Assembly: GCA_905236755.1 (NCBI GenBank)
Contig: CAJOCR010000015.1
Location: 1-64,000 of the forward strand
Source of the DNA: an uncultured Prevotella sp.
GTDB lineage: Bacteria; Bacteroidota; Bacteroidia; Bacteroidales; Bacteroidaceae
Direction: 5' to 3'
Length of the DNA stretch: 64,000 nucleotides
Shown here: positions 8,334 through 16,666 of the stretch, in pieces
How positions within the stretch are numbered: the first letter of the stretch is position 1
Layout of the letters: each line of letters starts with the position of its first letter
The notes under the pieces: generated by a model
Databases searched by the model: none
Told to the model about the DNA's origin: nothing
What the model saw: only the letters and a program-made list of their open reading frames with translations
Made by a program: the position numbers and the translations under genes

Positions 8334-8400
8334 CAATGTGGAATTTGGAATGTGGAATTAGTCGCCCTATGGGCGATGTAGATTTATCCAATTAAAATAG
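8334..8400. repeat. Palindromic intergenic repeat, copy 3
   Basis: Left arm GTGGAATTTGGAATGTGGAA, central hairpin CGCCCTATGGGCG, right arm ATTTATCCAATT. It lies directly after the rep stop. This is the same family as the copies at 2293 and 2618, so copies of it are present on both sides of the replication module. Confidence 0.6.
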
Positions 8401-8408
8401 GAGGGGAA

Positions 8409-8445
8409 ACGCTTGAGCGTATTTTAACGCTTGAGCGTTTTTTTT
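8409..8445 (+). terminator. Terminator downstream of rep
   Basis: Two copies of ACGCTTGAGCGT (8409-8420 and 8427-8438) are followed by eight T. Each copy can form a small hairpin, and the two can pair with each other apart from the central 2 nt. ACGCTACAGCGT, the core of the 35-bp array, recurs just downstream at about 8479-8490. Confidence 0.7.
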
Positions 8446-8449
8446 GTTT

Positions 8450-9034
8450 AAACATGGAGCGCTTGAGCTGGAAATTAAACGCTACAGCGTGATTTTGTAG
8501 TGGATATAATGCTGAAGAGTGGGAGGGGGGGGGGATTGAAAATAAGAAATTAATAAATGAATGTTAAAAGATATCATTGATTTGTTCCGCTTAGTTATTT
8601 TATTAATTTTTTCATTTGTTATTTTGTGAGAAATAGAATAGGGGGGGATAATTGAAATCTTATAAATAATTCAAGTTTTGCATGCTCAGTAGATATACAA
8701 GTTTAAGAGTTTAAAAGTTTAAGGAGTTTAAACTTTGAATAGAACTTTTTGAACTTCGCTTTTTGAATACTTGGAATTGTCCTCTATCTCCGCCACTGTA
8801 AGCGGCATAACTCCCTTTTACTTCCTCTATCTTCTGAACTTACGAAAGTTCAGTAAAATAATAAGAAATTAAAATAATAAATGAAAAAATTAATTTATTT
8901 TTTATTTAATAGATGATTTTCGCAAGAGAATGGCAGCATGCTGAAGGCATGCTGCACATTTATTTGTGGATAGAAATGTTGGCGATTAGTTGTTGATAAC
9001 GTTAATTCAATGATTATTTGACGTTGTTAGCAGT
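8450..9034. other. Intergenic region between rep and the HTCS gene
   Basis: There is no gene here. It holds a stray ACGCTACAGCGT core, a G10-type run near 8525, a perfect inverted repeat CTGAACTT/AAGTTCAG (8834-8853), a perfect 9-bp hairpin GCAGCATGC/GCATGCTGC (8933-8955), and a second DnaA-box-like TGTGGATAG (8965-8973). The 9-bp hairpin lies about 80 bp past the HTCS stop but has no T tract in that direction. Confidence 0.5.
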
Positions 9035-12000
9035 TTAACTTTTTTGATTATACTGGCTTGGTGATATGCCAAAGTGCTTCTTAAAGATGGTGCTGAAGTA
9101 TTTTGCATTGCTAAAGCCAGATTGTGAAGATGCTTCTATGACAGATTGACCTTGGCGGAGCAGTGTAGCTGCATGTTCAAGACGCAGAAGACGAATGAAA
9201 TCCTGTGGTGTTTTACCTGTAAGATTTTTCAGTTTGCCGTAGAAGAGTGTTCTACTCATCGCCATTTCACGACATAGTTTGTTGATGTCGAAGTCTTCGT
9301 CAGAGATATTATCTATTACGAGTTGTGTTGCACGGTTTATGAACTGCTGATCGTCGGCGTTGATTTCTGCTGGTTCTTGAGTTGTTGCTTCTTCTTTAGT
9401 TGTTGCTTCTTCTTTAGTTGTTGTTTCTTCTTTAATAGATGCTTCCTGAGTTTTGCCTTGTACCATAGCAATTGCTTTATCAAGATAATATTTGCTAAGG
9501 CGGCGGCGGTTTTGCAGCATACTATCAATCTTTGTACGTAGGATTTCTGGGTCGAATGGTTTGGTGACATAGTCGTCGGCGCCCAGTTGTAATCCATTGA
9601 TCATGAAGTCTTTACCTGATTTTGCTGTGAGCAAGATAACAGGCAGCCAGCTTGTGTTGGCATTTTCTTTTATGTGGTTACATAGTTCTGTGCCTTGCAT
9701 TCCTGGCATCATGACGTCGCTGACCACGATGTCGCATGTGCCTTGACTCTGCAGGAACTCTAAAGCCTTTTCGCCACTTTCAACAGTTGTGATGTTATAG
9801 AAGTTCTGGAAAGCCATTTGTATGTAGTTGCGCAGTTCTTCGTTGTCATCGACAAAGAGAAGTGAGTCTTTAGTTGTTTTTGGCTCATATATTGTGTTTG
9901 TTGTTGCGCTTTGTTGGTTTTCGTGTGTTGTTTGTTCTGTAGTTATATTGTTTATTAATTCTTTGTCTATGGTTGTTGGCAATGGTTTGAGTGTGAATAC
10001 GGTACCTTGTCCTTCCTTACTTTCGAAGGTAAGTGATGCATTCATTTTCTCAGCCATGTGTCTTGTAATCATAAGTCCGAGTCCAGTACCTGTTTCTTTT
10101 CCGCTTATAGCGTTGGTTGCGCGGAAGAATAGGCCGAATATTCCTTTCTGATCTTTTTTAGGGATTCCGATGCCAGAGTCTTTTACTTTTAATGCAATCT
10201 CGCCATTTTCTTCGACAGCACTTATTTCTATACTACCATTTTCAGGTGTATATTTAATTGCATTTGAAATGAGGTTTTCAAGAATCACCTCTACGATGCT
10301 TTGATCAATCCACACTTCGGTTTCAACACAAGAACCAATAGTGATGGTTTGTTTTTTCTGTTTAGCAAGAGTTTCGAAGCGTTCAATCTCGTGATGCAAG
10401 AACGGTTTAAAAGCCACTTGCTGAACATTTATCTTTATGTTTTTGCTGTCATATTTCTGAATATCAAGCAATTGTGTGACCATCTTCATCAGTTTGTCAC
10501 CATTGCGTTGTGCCATTTTCAGGAATTTCTTGCTTTGTTCGCTCAGTTCTTTGTCTTTAGCCATATCGTTTAGAGGGGCGAGAACAAGACTTAGCGGTGT
10601 ACGTATGTCGTGAGCTGTATTTACAAAGAAGTTTATCTTGTCGTCGTAGTATTTTTTTTCAAGTTTATTACGGTATATGCGCCATACGAGCCAGCCAATG
10701 CTGCTAAGTATGAGGAAATATATAAACCAGGCGATTGGTGATGAGTACCAAGGGTGTGCTACGTTTATTTCAAGTTGTTTCTGGTCGATGATGCGTCCAT
10801 CGGTTTTGCTCACAGCTTTGATGTGAAGGGTGTAGTTTCCTGGTGGCAGGTTTGTGTAGCGAAGTGCTTGTAGTGTAGGCATGTAAAGCCACTCTGTATC
10901 GAATCCTTCGAGTTGGTACATGTATTGTATATCGTGTTGGAAACGATAGTTTATACATTCGAACCCCAGCTCGAATGTGTTTTGGTTGAAAGAAAGGTTT
11001 ATTTCACCTTTCAACAGTTCGTCGTGCAGTTTTTTTATTGTTTTGTCGCTTAATCCTTTTTCGCCAGCAGCAGGTGTGAGTCGGTTGATATTGAGATGAG
11101 CTGTATAGCTTAGCATTGAAGGGGTGGTGTTGCTAAGAATAACGGCACCGTTGTTTCCACCAAAGGCAACGCGATTGTCTTTCAGTAATGCGCATGCCAT
11201 ACGGTTGTATTCTTGATCCATACCTTTTACCATACTCATATTGCTGAGGGTGTAGTCGGTATTTATCATAGACAGACCTTTGTCTGTTGAAACATACAAG
11301 TGTCCTTTTCTGTCTTGCAACAGGGCAGCAACCGAGTTTGATGGCAGTCGGTTTGCAGTGGTTAGGTTTTTCAATATCTGGCGTTTTTTCAGATTATAAA
11401 GATATACCCCGCCACCATCGGTTCCTATCCATATATTGTCTTTATCTTTGAACACCATTGACTTGATAAAGCTGTTCACCTCTTTATTCATGAATTCCTT
11501 AGCGGTGAAATAGGCTGTTTGTTCGCCTGTTCTTTTGTTTATGACGAAGAATCCGTTTGGTGTGCCTGCCACCATTCTGTCTTTGTCGAGAGTGGTCAGG
11601 CACTCGGCAGCATAGATGGGGAAGTATGTTGCTTTGCCGTTGTGAACATAGCCCAACTGTCCTTCAATATTGCCTATCCAGAGGTCGCCATCAGCGTCTT
11701 TCATTACAGTTGTGACGTAGTTGGCGTTGAAATTTCCTTTTCTTACGGAATAAGCTTCTTGTGCTGTTCCGTTGCTTGAAACCTGGTAAACACCATTACC
11801 ATAGGTGCCCACGAAAACGCTTGATGAGCCGTTAGGGGTAAGCGTTAGCAGTACTTTATTCTGTAGTGTGTGCTGCCATTTTTTTGTTTTAGCATTATAT
11901 ATACTTAGACCGATATTTGTTGCCAGCCATAATGTTCCGTCGCTTGTTTCACAAATGTCGTTAACGGCGTTGTTAATAAGTGATTGTGAGTTTTGATATT

Positions 12001-13012
12001 CATGCTGGAAGAACTCTACCTGAACTGATCTTGGATAAGCAACGTCAACACCACCTGTGTATGAGCCAACCCAGATGTTCTGGTTACGATCAACGCATAG
12101 GGTGTATATTCCGTTTCCAGTCAGAGCGTTTCCTGTTTTGTCTTCGGCATTAAGGAACAGGGTTGGCGATAGTGTTTTGCGGTTCATTTTATATACGCCG
12201 GCACCATCAATACCCACTAACATTGTTTGTGAGTCATAGGGGGTGAATGCTCTGATAGGGTTTTCTGGTACGTTGGCTAAAGTGCTCATATTGAGCCATT
12301 TATGGTGGAGATAATCATATACCTTTACTCCATGAGCCAGTGTTCCTAGCCACAAGAACCCCGTCTTACTGTCGTAATATATTGTTTGAACATTATATTT
12401 CTCAGAGCCTTTGAGAATTGTCTTTCTATTGCCGTTAACTATCAGCACACCATTGCCGAGAGCACAGGCAACGGCTTTGCCCATTTTGGTAATGTCGTAG
12501 GCTCTGTCTTTGTTATACACCATTATAGCCTTGTCGTCTTTTAGTTGATAAACGCCTCGTCTAAGCGCCAGCCATAATGTGCCATCAATGAATATTCGGT
12601 TTAGTTCGATGTCACCCTGCAGGTATTTACTCAGGGCGTATGTTATATCAAATCGTCCCAAGTCGGTATTGTATGCATATATGTTACCTTTATTGTCGTA
12701 GGCATACAACTTTTTGTTTTTCTGATACAGCGAGATTATTCGTCCAGCAGCATTACTTACTTTTGTGTCAGAGTCAAGGTGATAGTTCACCATTGTAGAG
12801 CCGTTGTATCGGTTTATGCCGTCGCGTGAACTGATCCACATTTCGTTTTGAGGTCCTTGCAGAATAGAGAAAACGCGCATATTGTCGAGGCCATCTGCTG
12901 TTGAGAGGTGGTTCATAACAAAAGCATCGCGTTCTAAAAGAGGTTGAGCTACAAGTGTTAACGAAACAATGCTTAAGACGAAAAACGATATATATAGAAT
13001 AAATCTCTTCAT
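9035..13012 (-). CDS. Hybrid two-component system (HTCS) sensor/regulator
   Basis: HTCS proteins are single-polypeptide inner-membrane regulators that sense glycan fragments in the periplasm and switch on nearby glycan-use genes. From the ATG at 13012 the protein is 1325 aa. Domains in order: signal peptide (MKRFILYISFF), two-component propeller repeats (about 30-650), Y_Y_Y domain, transmembrane helix near 755-778, HisKA with NTAHDIRTPLS (His801), HATPase, receiver with SDVMMPG (Asp1099), and an AraC-type HTH (about 1230-1320). The linker between receiver and HTH contains a tandem KEETTT/KEEATT repeat, seen in DNA as 18-bp repeats near 9375-9440. The start at 13012 is preferred over an in-frame ATG at 13120 because it begins the signal peptide. 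It is divergent from the GH5 gene, its likely target. Confidence 0.93.
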   Translation of the reverse strand: MKRFILYISFFVLSIVSLTLVAQPLLERDAFVMNHLSTADGLDNMRVFSILQGPQNEMWISSRDGINRYNGSTMVNYHLDSDTKVSNAAGRIISLYQKNKKLYAYDNKGNIYAYNTDLGRFDITYALSKYLQGDIELNRIFIDGTLWLALRRGVYQLKDDKAIMVYNKDRAYDITKMGKAVACALGNGVLIVNGNRKTILKGSEKYNVQTIYYDSKTGFLWLGTLAHGVKVYDYLHHKWLNMSTLANVPENPIRAFTPYDSQTMLVGIDGAGVYKMNRKTLSPTLFLNAEDKTGNALTGNGIYTLCVDRNQNIWVGSYTGGVDVAYPRSVQVEFFQHEYQNSQSLINNAVNDICETSDGTLWLATNIGLSIYNAKTKKWQHTLQNKVLLTLTPNGSSSVFVGTYGNGVYQVSSNGTAQEAYSVRKGNFNANYVTTVMKDADGDLWIGNIEGQLGYVHNGKATYFPIYAAECLTTLDKDRMVAGTPNGFFVINKRTGEQTAYFTAKEFMNKEVNSFIKSMVFKDKDNIWIGTDGGGVYLYNLKKRQILKNLTTANRLPSNSVAALLQDRKGHLYVSTDKGLSMINTDYTLSNMSMVKGMDQEYNRMACALLKDNRVAFGGNNGAVILSNTTPSMLSYTAHLNINRLTPAAGEKGLSDKTIKKLHDELLKGEINLSFNQNTFELGFECINYRFQHDIQYMYQLEGFDTEWLYMPTLQALRYTNLPPGNYTLHIKAVSKTDGRIIDQKQLEINVAHPWYSSPIAWFIYFLILSSIGWLVWRIYRNKLEKKYYDDKINFFVNTAHDIRTPLSLVLAPLNDMAKDKELSEQSKKFLKMAQRNGDKLMKMVTQLLDIQKYDSKNIKINVQQVAFKPFLHHEIERFETLAKQKKQTITIGSCVETEVWIDQSIVEVILENLISNAIKYTPENGSIEISAVEENGEIALKVKDSGIGIPKKDQKGIFGLFFRATNAISGKETGTGLGLMITRHMAEKMNASLTFESKEGQGTVFTLKPLPTTIDKELINNITTEQTTHENQQSATTNTIYEPKTTKDSLLFVDDNEELRNYIQMAFQNFYNITTVESGEKALEFLQSQGTCDIVVSDVMMPGMQGTELCNHIKENANTSWLPVILLTAKSGKDFMINGLQLGADDYVTKPFDPEILRTKIDSMLQNRRRLSKYYLDKAIAMVQGKTQEASIKEETTTKEEATTKEEATTQEPAEINADDQQFINRATQLVIDNISDEDFDINKLCREMAMSRTLFYGKLKNLTGKTPQDFIRLLRLEHAATLLRQGQSVIEASSQSGFSNAKYFSTIFKKHFGISPSQYNQKS

Positions 13013-13068
13013 ATAAGGTATGTAAAAGTGTTTATATTTTTTACTTAAAATTATTGTGTTGTCAATTA

Positions 13069-13112
13069 GGAACCATCTCGGAACCATCTCGAAGGCATCC
13101 CGAAGGCTAAAG
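13069..13112. repeat. 11-bp phased repeat in the HTCS leader
   Basis: Four consecutive 11-bp units: GGAACCATCTC twice (13069, 13080), then GAAGGCATCCC (13091) and GAAGGCTAAAG (13102). The period is the same as the array beside parB but the core differs. It lies in the untranslated leader of the HTCS gene. Confidence 0.5.
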
Positions 13113-13179
13113 ATAGCCATTTTGACAAATTTTATTCATGATATTTCGTCAAAGAAAACAAATAACACGCTTAATATAA

Positions 13180-13212
13180 CTTATATTATATATAAGGTGT
13201 AATGCAAAGGTA
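13180..13212 (-). promoter_or_regulatory. HTCS promoter -7 element with adjacent palindrome
   Basis: CAAAGGTA (13205-13212) reads as TACCTTTG on the minus strand. The initiation region overlaps the perfect palindrome CTTATATTATATATAAG (13180-13196), a possible operator. This implies a leader of about 190 nt before the HTCS start codon. Confidence 0.5.
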
Positions 13213-13298
13213 AATCTTTTTTCTGAACTTCGCAAATCTTTTGTTTGTATTCAAACCTACATTGATAGAAAACAAACCATATGTGCACATATTTTTTA

Positions 13299-13306
13299 TA
13301 TCTTTG
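13299..13306 (+). promoter_or_regulatory. GH5 gene -7 element TATCTTTG
   Basis: TATCTTTG matches the TAnnTTTG consensus 23 bp before the GH5 start codon at 13329. It supports that start over an in-frame ATG at 13281, which would lie upstream of the promoter. Confidence 0.65.
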
Positions 13307-13328
13307 CAACAAACAACCAAAATTACCG

Positions 13329-14939
13329 ATGAAAAAATTAAAATTACTTTTTATTGCGTTTATTGCAGCTGCTCCAATCTTCAGTTGTGCCCAGTCAGAT
13401 GTAGAAGTGGCATCTATGCCGATAGATGCACATTCATGGACAGGGTCTATAAAAATGGGCTGGAACTTAGGAAATGCTCTTGAGTGCCAGACAAACTGGA
13501 ACGATAAAGAATTTCGTTGGAATGCTGTGAGCACTCTTAATTCAGAAACCTCATGGGGAAATCCAAAGACAACCAAAGAAATGCTTCAGGCTGTTCGTGA
13601 AGCAGGCTTTGACGCTGTGCGTATTCCTGTTAACTGGGGTTCACATATTACTAATGAAACAACCTGTGCTATTGACCCAGCTTGGATGAATCGTGTTCAA
13701 GAAGTTGTTGACTGGTCGTTAGAGCTTGGTTTTAAGGTATTGCTGAATACTCATCATGAATATTGGCTTGAGTGGCATTCTACCTACGACCGTCAGCAGG
13801 CAAATAATGAAAAACTTGCTAAGATTTGGGAACAGATAGCCAACAGATTTAAGGATTATGGCCCAGAGTTGGCGTTTGCTGGCATCAACGAGGTTCATCT
13901 TGACGGTAAATGGGAAGCTCCAACAGAAGAGCATACGGCTGTGACCAATAGTTATAATCAGACTTTTGTGAATACAGTTCGTGCTACTGGTGGAAATAAC
14001 TTATATCGTAATCTTGTAGTGCAATGTTATTCATGTAATCCCGATTATGGATTGACTGGTTTTGTAGTTCCAACAGATAAGGTTGCCAACCGTCTGAGTA
14101 TAGAATATCATTATTATCGTCCTTGGGATTATGCTGGCGATGCTCCAAAATATTATTACTGGGGTCAGGCATATAAGCAGTATGGCGAGGTGAGTGCTGC
14201 TGATGACGAAGCAAAGGTGAAAGCCGATTTTGCTCGTTATAAAGAAGCGTGGTATGATAAAGGTTTAGGCGTGATAATGGGCGAGTGGGGTGCAAGTCAG
14301 CATTACCAGACAGAGAACAAGGCGAAGCAGCTTGAGAATCTGTATTATCACTTCAAGACTATTCGTGAAGAGGCTCAAAAGAACCATATAGCTACCTTTG
14401 TGTGGGATAATAACGCATGTGGAAATGGTGGCGATAAGTTTGGAATCTTTGATAGAAACGATAATATGTCGGTTGCATTCCCAGAAGCGTTGAATGCTAT
14501 TCAGGAAGCATCAGGTCAGCCAGTTGTTGATTACAGCAAGCAGGCTTTACAACCTTCAGTTGTTTATCAAGGTGACGAGCTTCTTAATTGGGGTGAGGGA
14601 AAGCAGTTGATAATAGGCGGAAACAAGTTTGCTAATTTCACGACAAATAGCAAGCTTATGGTTACTCTTGATGCCGACCCAGCAGCAGATTACGATATGC
14701 TTCAGTTTGCTTATGGCGACTGGAAGTCAAAACCTCTGATGGTTATTTCAGGTAAGAGCTATAAGGGACAGGTAGAACCATCAAAGATTAACGGACGTAG
14801 AAATACATACACCTTGTTTATTGGTTTTAAAGATTCGTCTCTCGACCAGTTGAAGGAAAAGGGAATCACTCTTCAGGGACATGGACTTCGTTTGCGTAAC
14901 GTTGTAGTAATGCCTGAGGGTTTGGTTTTCGGAATGTAA
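13329..14939 (+). CDS. GH5-family endoglucanase, secreted lipoprotein
   Basis: This predicted beta-1,4-glucanase cleaves cellulose-like or related beta-glucans. The protein is 536 aa. A lipoprotein signal peptide ends at FSC (Cys about residue 20), so it should be anchored in the outer membrane. The TIM-barrel (about 35-360) has WNLGNALE, DAVRIPVNW, the acid/base Glu188 in GINEVH and the nucleophile Glu319 in MGEWG. The acid/base motif is NEV rather than the more usual NEP. A C-terminal region of about 150 aa (385-536) is probably a beta-sandwich or carbohydrate-binding module; its family is not recognised. It is divergent from an HTCS regulator. No SusC/SusD pair is present in the window. 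Confidence 0.9.
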   Translation: MKKLKLLFIAFIAAAPIFSCAQSDVEVASMPIDAHSWTGSIKMGWNLGNALECQTNWNDKEFRWNAVSTLNSETSWGNPKTTKEMLQAVREAGFDAVRIPVNWGSHITNETTCAIDPAWMNRVQEVVDWSLELGFKVLLNTHHEYWLEWHSTYDRQQANNEKLAKIWEQIANRFKDYGPELAFAGINEVHLDGKWEAPTEEHTAVTNSYNQTFVNTVRATGGNNLYRNLVVQCYSCNPDYGLTGFVVPTDKVANRLSIEYHYYRPWDYAGDAPKYYYWGQAYKQYGEVSAADDEAKVKADFARYKEAWYDKGLGVIMGEWGASQHYQTENKAKQLENLYYHFKTIREEAQKNHIATFVWDNNACGNGGDKFGIFDRNDNMSVAFPEALNAIQEASGQPVVDYSKQALQPSVVYQGDELLNWGEGKQLIIGGNKFANFTTNSKLMVTLDADPAADYDMLQFAYGDWKSKPLMVISGKSYKGQVEPSKINGRRNTYTLFIGFKDSSLDQLKEKGITLQGHGLRLRNVVVMPEGLVFGM

Positions 14940-15330
14940 ATAGTATAAACTAATAATGGGACGTGTTTCACAACATGCCCCATTACCAACTTACTAAAAC
15001 TAAATTAACCACTAAAAAAACAAATATTTTTTCTCCTTTCAGCTTTTGTTGACTGAATATTTTTTCCTCCAGTTTTTTGAGAATTGGTGTAAAATGAATC
15101 TTACGAATAAATTGCTCAATTAAACATTAACTCAAATTTTGCAAGCTATAGACATTCTTGCTTTTTTATCTGGTGCAAAGGTAAGAACAATATTCCAAAC
15201 AATATTTACCAATTTTGCAGCAAAAATTGCATTTTTTGCGGAAAAATACAAATATCTTCAATTATTTTTATTATATTAGTGCCCAAAGAGGCACGAGCAC
15301 TCAGAGTTATAACATTAAACACATAAATCT
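14940..15330. other. Intergenic region between GH5 and flavodiiron genes
   Basis: A hairpin TAATGGG...CCCATTA lies at about 14953-14985. A second, GCAAG (15141-15145) with CTTGC (15157-15161) followed by six T, could terminate the GH5 transcript. CAAAGGTA (15176-15183) reads as a -7 element TACCTTTG on the minus strand, pointing back towards GH5. No gene is seen. Confidence 0.45.
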
Positions 15331-16518
15331 ATGGCAAAGAAAATCACAAACAAGGTTACTTGGGTAGGCAAGATTGATTGGGAACTTGTTCATTTTCATG
15401 GTGATGAGTTGTCAACAGATCATGGTAGCAGTTATAATAGTTATCTCATTCAAGATGAGAAAACAGTTCTCTTGGATACTGTTTGGTTGCCTTATGACAA
15501 AGAGTTTGTAAGCCGACTGAAGGAAGTTGTTGACATTCACAAGATTGACTACATTATAATGAATCATAATGAGGTTGATCATAGTGGTGCCCTTGTTGAG
15601 CTGATACGTGAAATTCCAGGCACACCAATATATTGCACAAAGAAAGGAGAGGCAATATTGCGTGGGCATTATCATCAGGATTGGAATTATGTAAATGTAA
15701 AGACAGGCGACCAGCTTTCTATTGGTTCTTCAACTCTTACTTTTATAGAGGCGCCTATGCTTCATTGGCCCGACACGATGTTTACCTATATGAGTGGTGA
15801 GGAGATTCTATTCTCTAACGATGGTTTTGGTCAGCACTATGCCACAGAATCGCTTTTCGACGATTGTGTTGATTTGTCAGATGTGTTTTATGAGGCCGAG
15901 AAATACTATTGCAATATCCTGAATCCTTTCAGTCAGATGGTTAAGCGTAAGCTTGCCGAGATTATGGATATGAAATTGTCTATCAAGATGATAGCGCCAA
16001 GTCATGGTGTTATCTGGCGTGAGAACCATGCTGCTATTATTGAGAAATATCAGAAATGGTGCGATGCTTATCAGGAAGACCAAGTGACAATAGTATATGA
16101 TACTATGTGGCAGTCAACCCGTCAGATGGCTCAGGCAATAGCTCAAGGCATAAGAGACGTATCGCCATCAACAACTGTCAAGCTGTTTAATGCATCTAAA
16201 GAAGATAAAAACGATATTCTTACTGAGATATTCCGTTCAAAGATTGTTCTTGTTGGTTCGCCTACAATAAATACAGGTTATAGCTATGCTATTGCGGGAA
16301 TACTTGAAATGGCTCGTGGCTTGAAGTTCAAGAATAAGAAGGCGGCAGCGTTTGGCTCATACGGCTGGAGTGGTGATGCGCCAAAGCTTATTACGAAGAA
16401 GTTAGAAGAAGCAGGCTTCGAGATTATTAATGAGGGATTCCGTAAGTTGTGGGTACCTACAGACGCCGATCTTCATGAATGTGTGGAGTGGGGAAGAGGA
16501 GTTATGAATGTGGAATGA
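15331..16518 (+). CDS. Flavodiiron protein (A-type flavoprotein, FprA-like)
   Basis: Flavodiiron proteins reduce O2 to water and/or NO to N2O in the cytoplasm of anaerobes. The 395-aa protein has an N-terminal metallo-beta-lactamase domain (about 1-250). Its di-iron motif HNEVDH is complete (His79, Glu81, Asp83, His84), and further ligands lie near LHWPDTMF and PSHGVIW. The C-terminal flavodoxin domain (about 253-395) starts IVYDTMWQSTRQMA and binds FMN. No rubredoxin domain is fused, so electrons must come from a separate rubredoxin or flavin reductase not seen here. It stands alone. It probably protects this strict anaerobe from oxygen exposure. Confidence 0.93.
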   Translation: MAKKITNKVTWVGKIDWELVHFHGDELSTDHGSSYNSYLIQDEKTVLLDTVWLPYDKEFVSRLKEVVDIHKIDYIIMNHNEVDHSGALVELIREIPGTPIYCTKKGEAILRGHYHQDWNYVNVKTGDQLSIGSSTLTFIEAPMLHWPDTMFTYMSGEEILFSNDGFGQHYATESLFDDCVDLSDVFYEAEKYYCNILNPFSQMVKRKLAEIMDMKLSIKMIAPSHGVIWRENHAAIIEKYQKWCDAYQEDQVTIVYDTMWQSTRQMAQAIAQGIRDVSPSTTVKLFNASKEDKNDILTEIFRSKIVLVGSPTINTGYSYAIAGILEMARGLKFKNKKAAAFGSYGWSGDAPKLITKKLEEAGFEIINEGFRKLWVPTDADLHECVEWGRGVMNVE

Positions 16519-16605
16519 GTAGTGTGGAGTTTTGAATGAGGAATGTAGAATGAGGAATTGTTCGGCTTTGCCGATTAAAAAATATCTAATGAAGAATTGT
16601 TTTTT
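16505..16605. repeat. Palindromic intergenic repeat, copy 4
   Basis: Left arm with GTGGAATGAG and GAGGAATG units, central hairpin TCGGCTTTGCCGA, right arm AAATATCTAATGAAGAATT. It begins inside the last codons of the flavodiiron gene and ends just before the GH95 promoter. Confidence 0.5.
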
Positions 16606-16621
16606 TATTGCTTTTTTTTGT

Positions 16622-16629
16622 TACCTTTG
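16622..16629 (+). promoter_or_regulatory. GH95 gene -7 element TACCTTTG
   Basis: TACCTTTG lies 37 bp before the start codon at 16667. It indicates that the fucosidase has its own promoter and is not co-transcribed with the flavodiiron gene. Confidence 0.65.
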
Positions 16630-16666
16630 CGGTTGAAAACTAAAAATAAAGCAAACTTAAGTCCTC

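Noticed and set aside
8933..8955. Rho-independent terminator for the HTCS gene
   Set aside because: The 9-bp stem is perfect, but no T tract follows in the minus direction, so it is recorded only as a hairpin.
2486..9034. Integrative conjugative element or prophage
   Set aside because: There is no integrase, relaxase, tra, capsid or terminase gene in or near the module, and no att-like direct repeats were noticed at its edges. An integrated small plasmid cannot be fully excluded.
9323..9597. Cys/Phe-rich frame on the plus strand opposite the HTCS linker
   Set aside because: It is the antisense of the KEEATT repeat within a clear coding gene.
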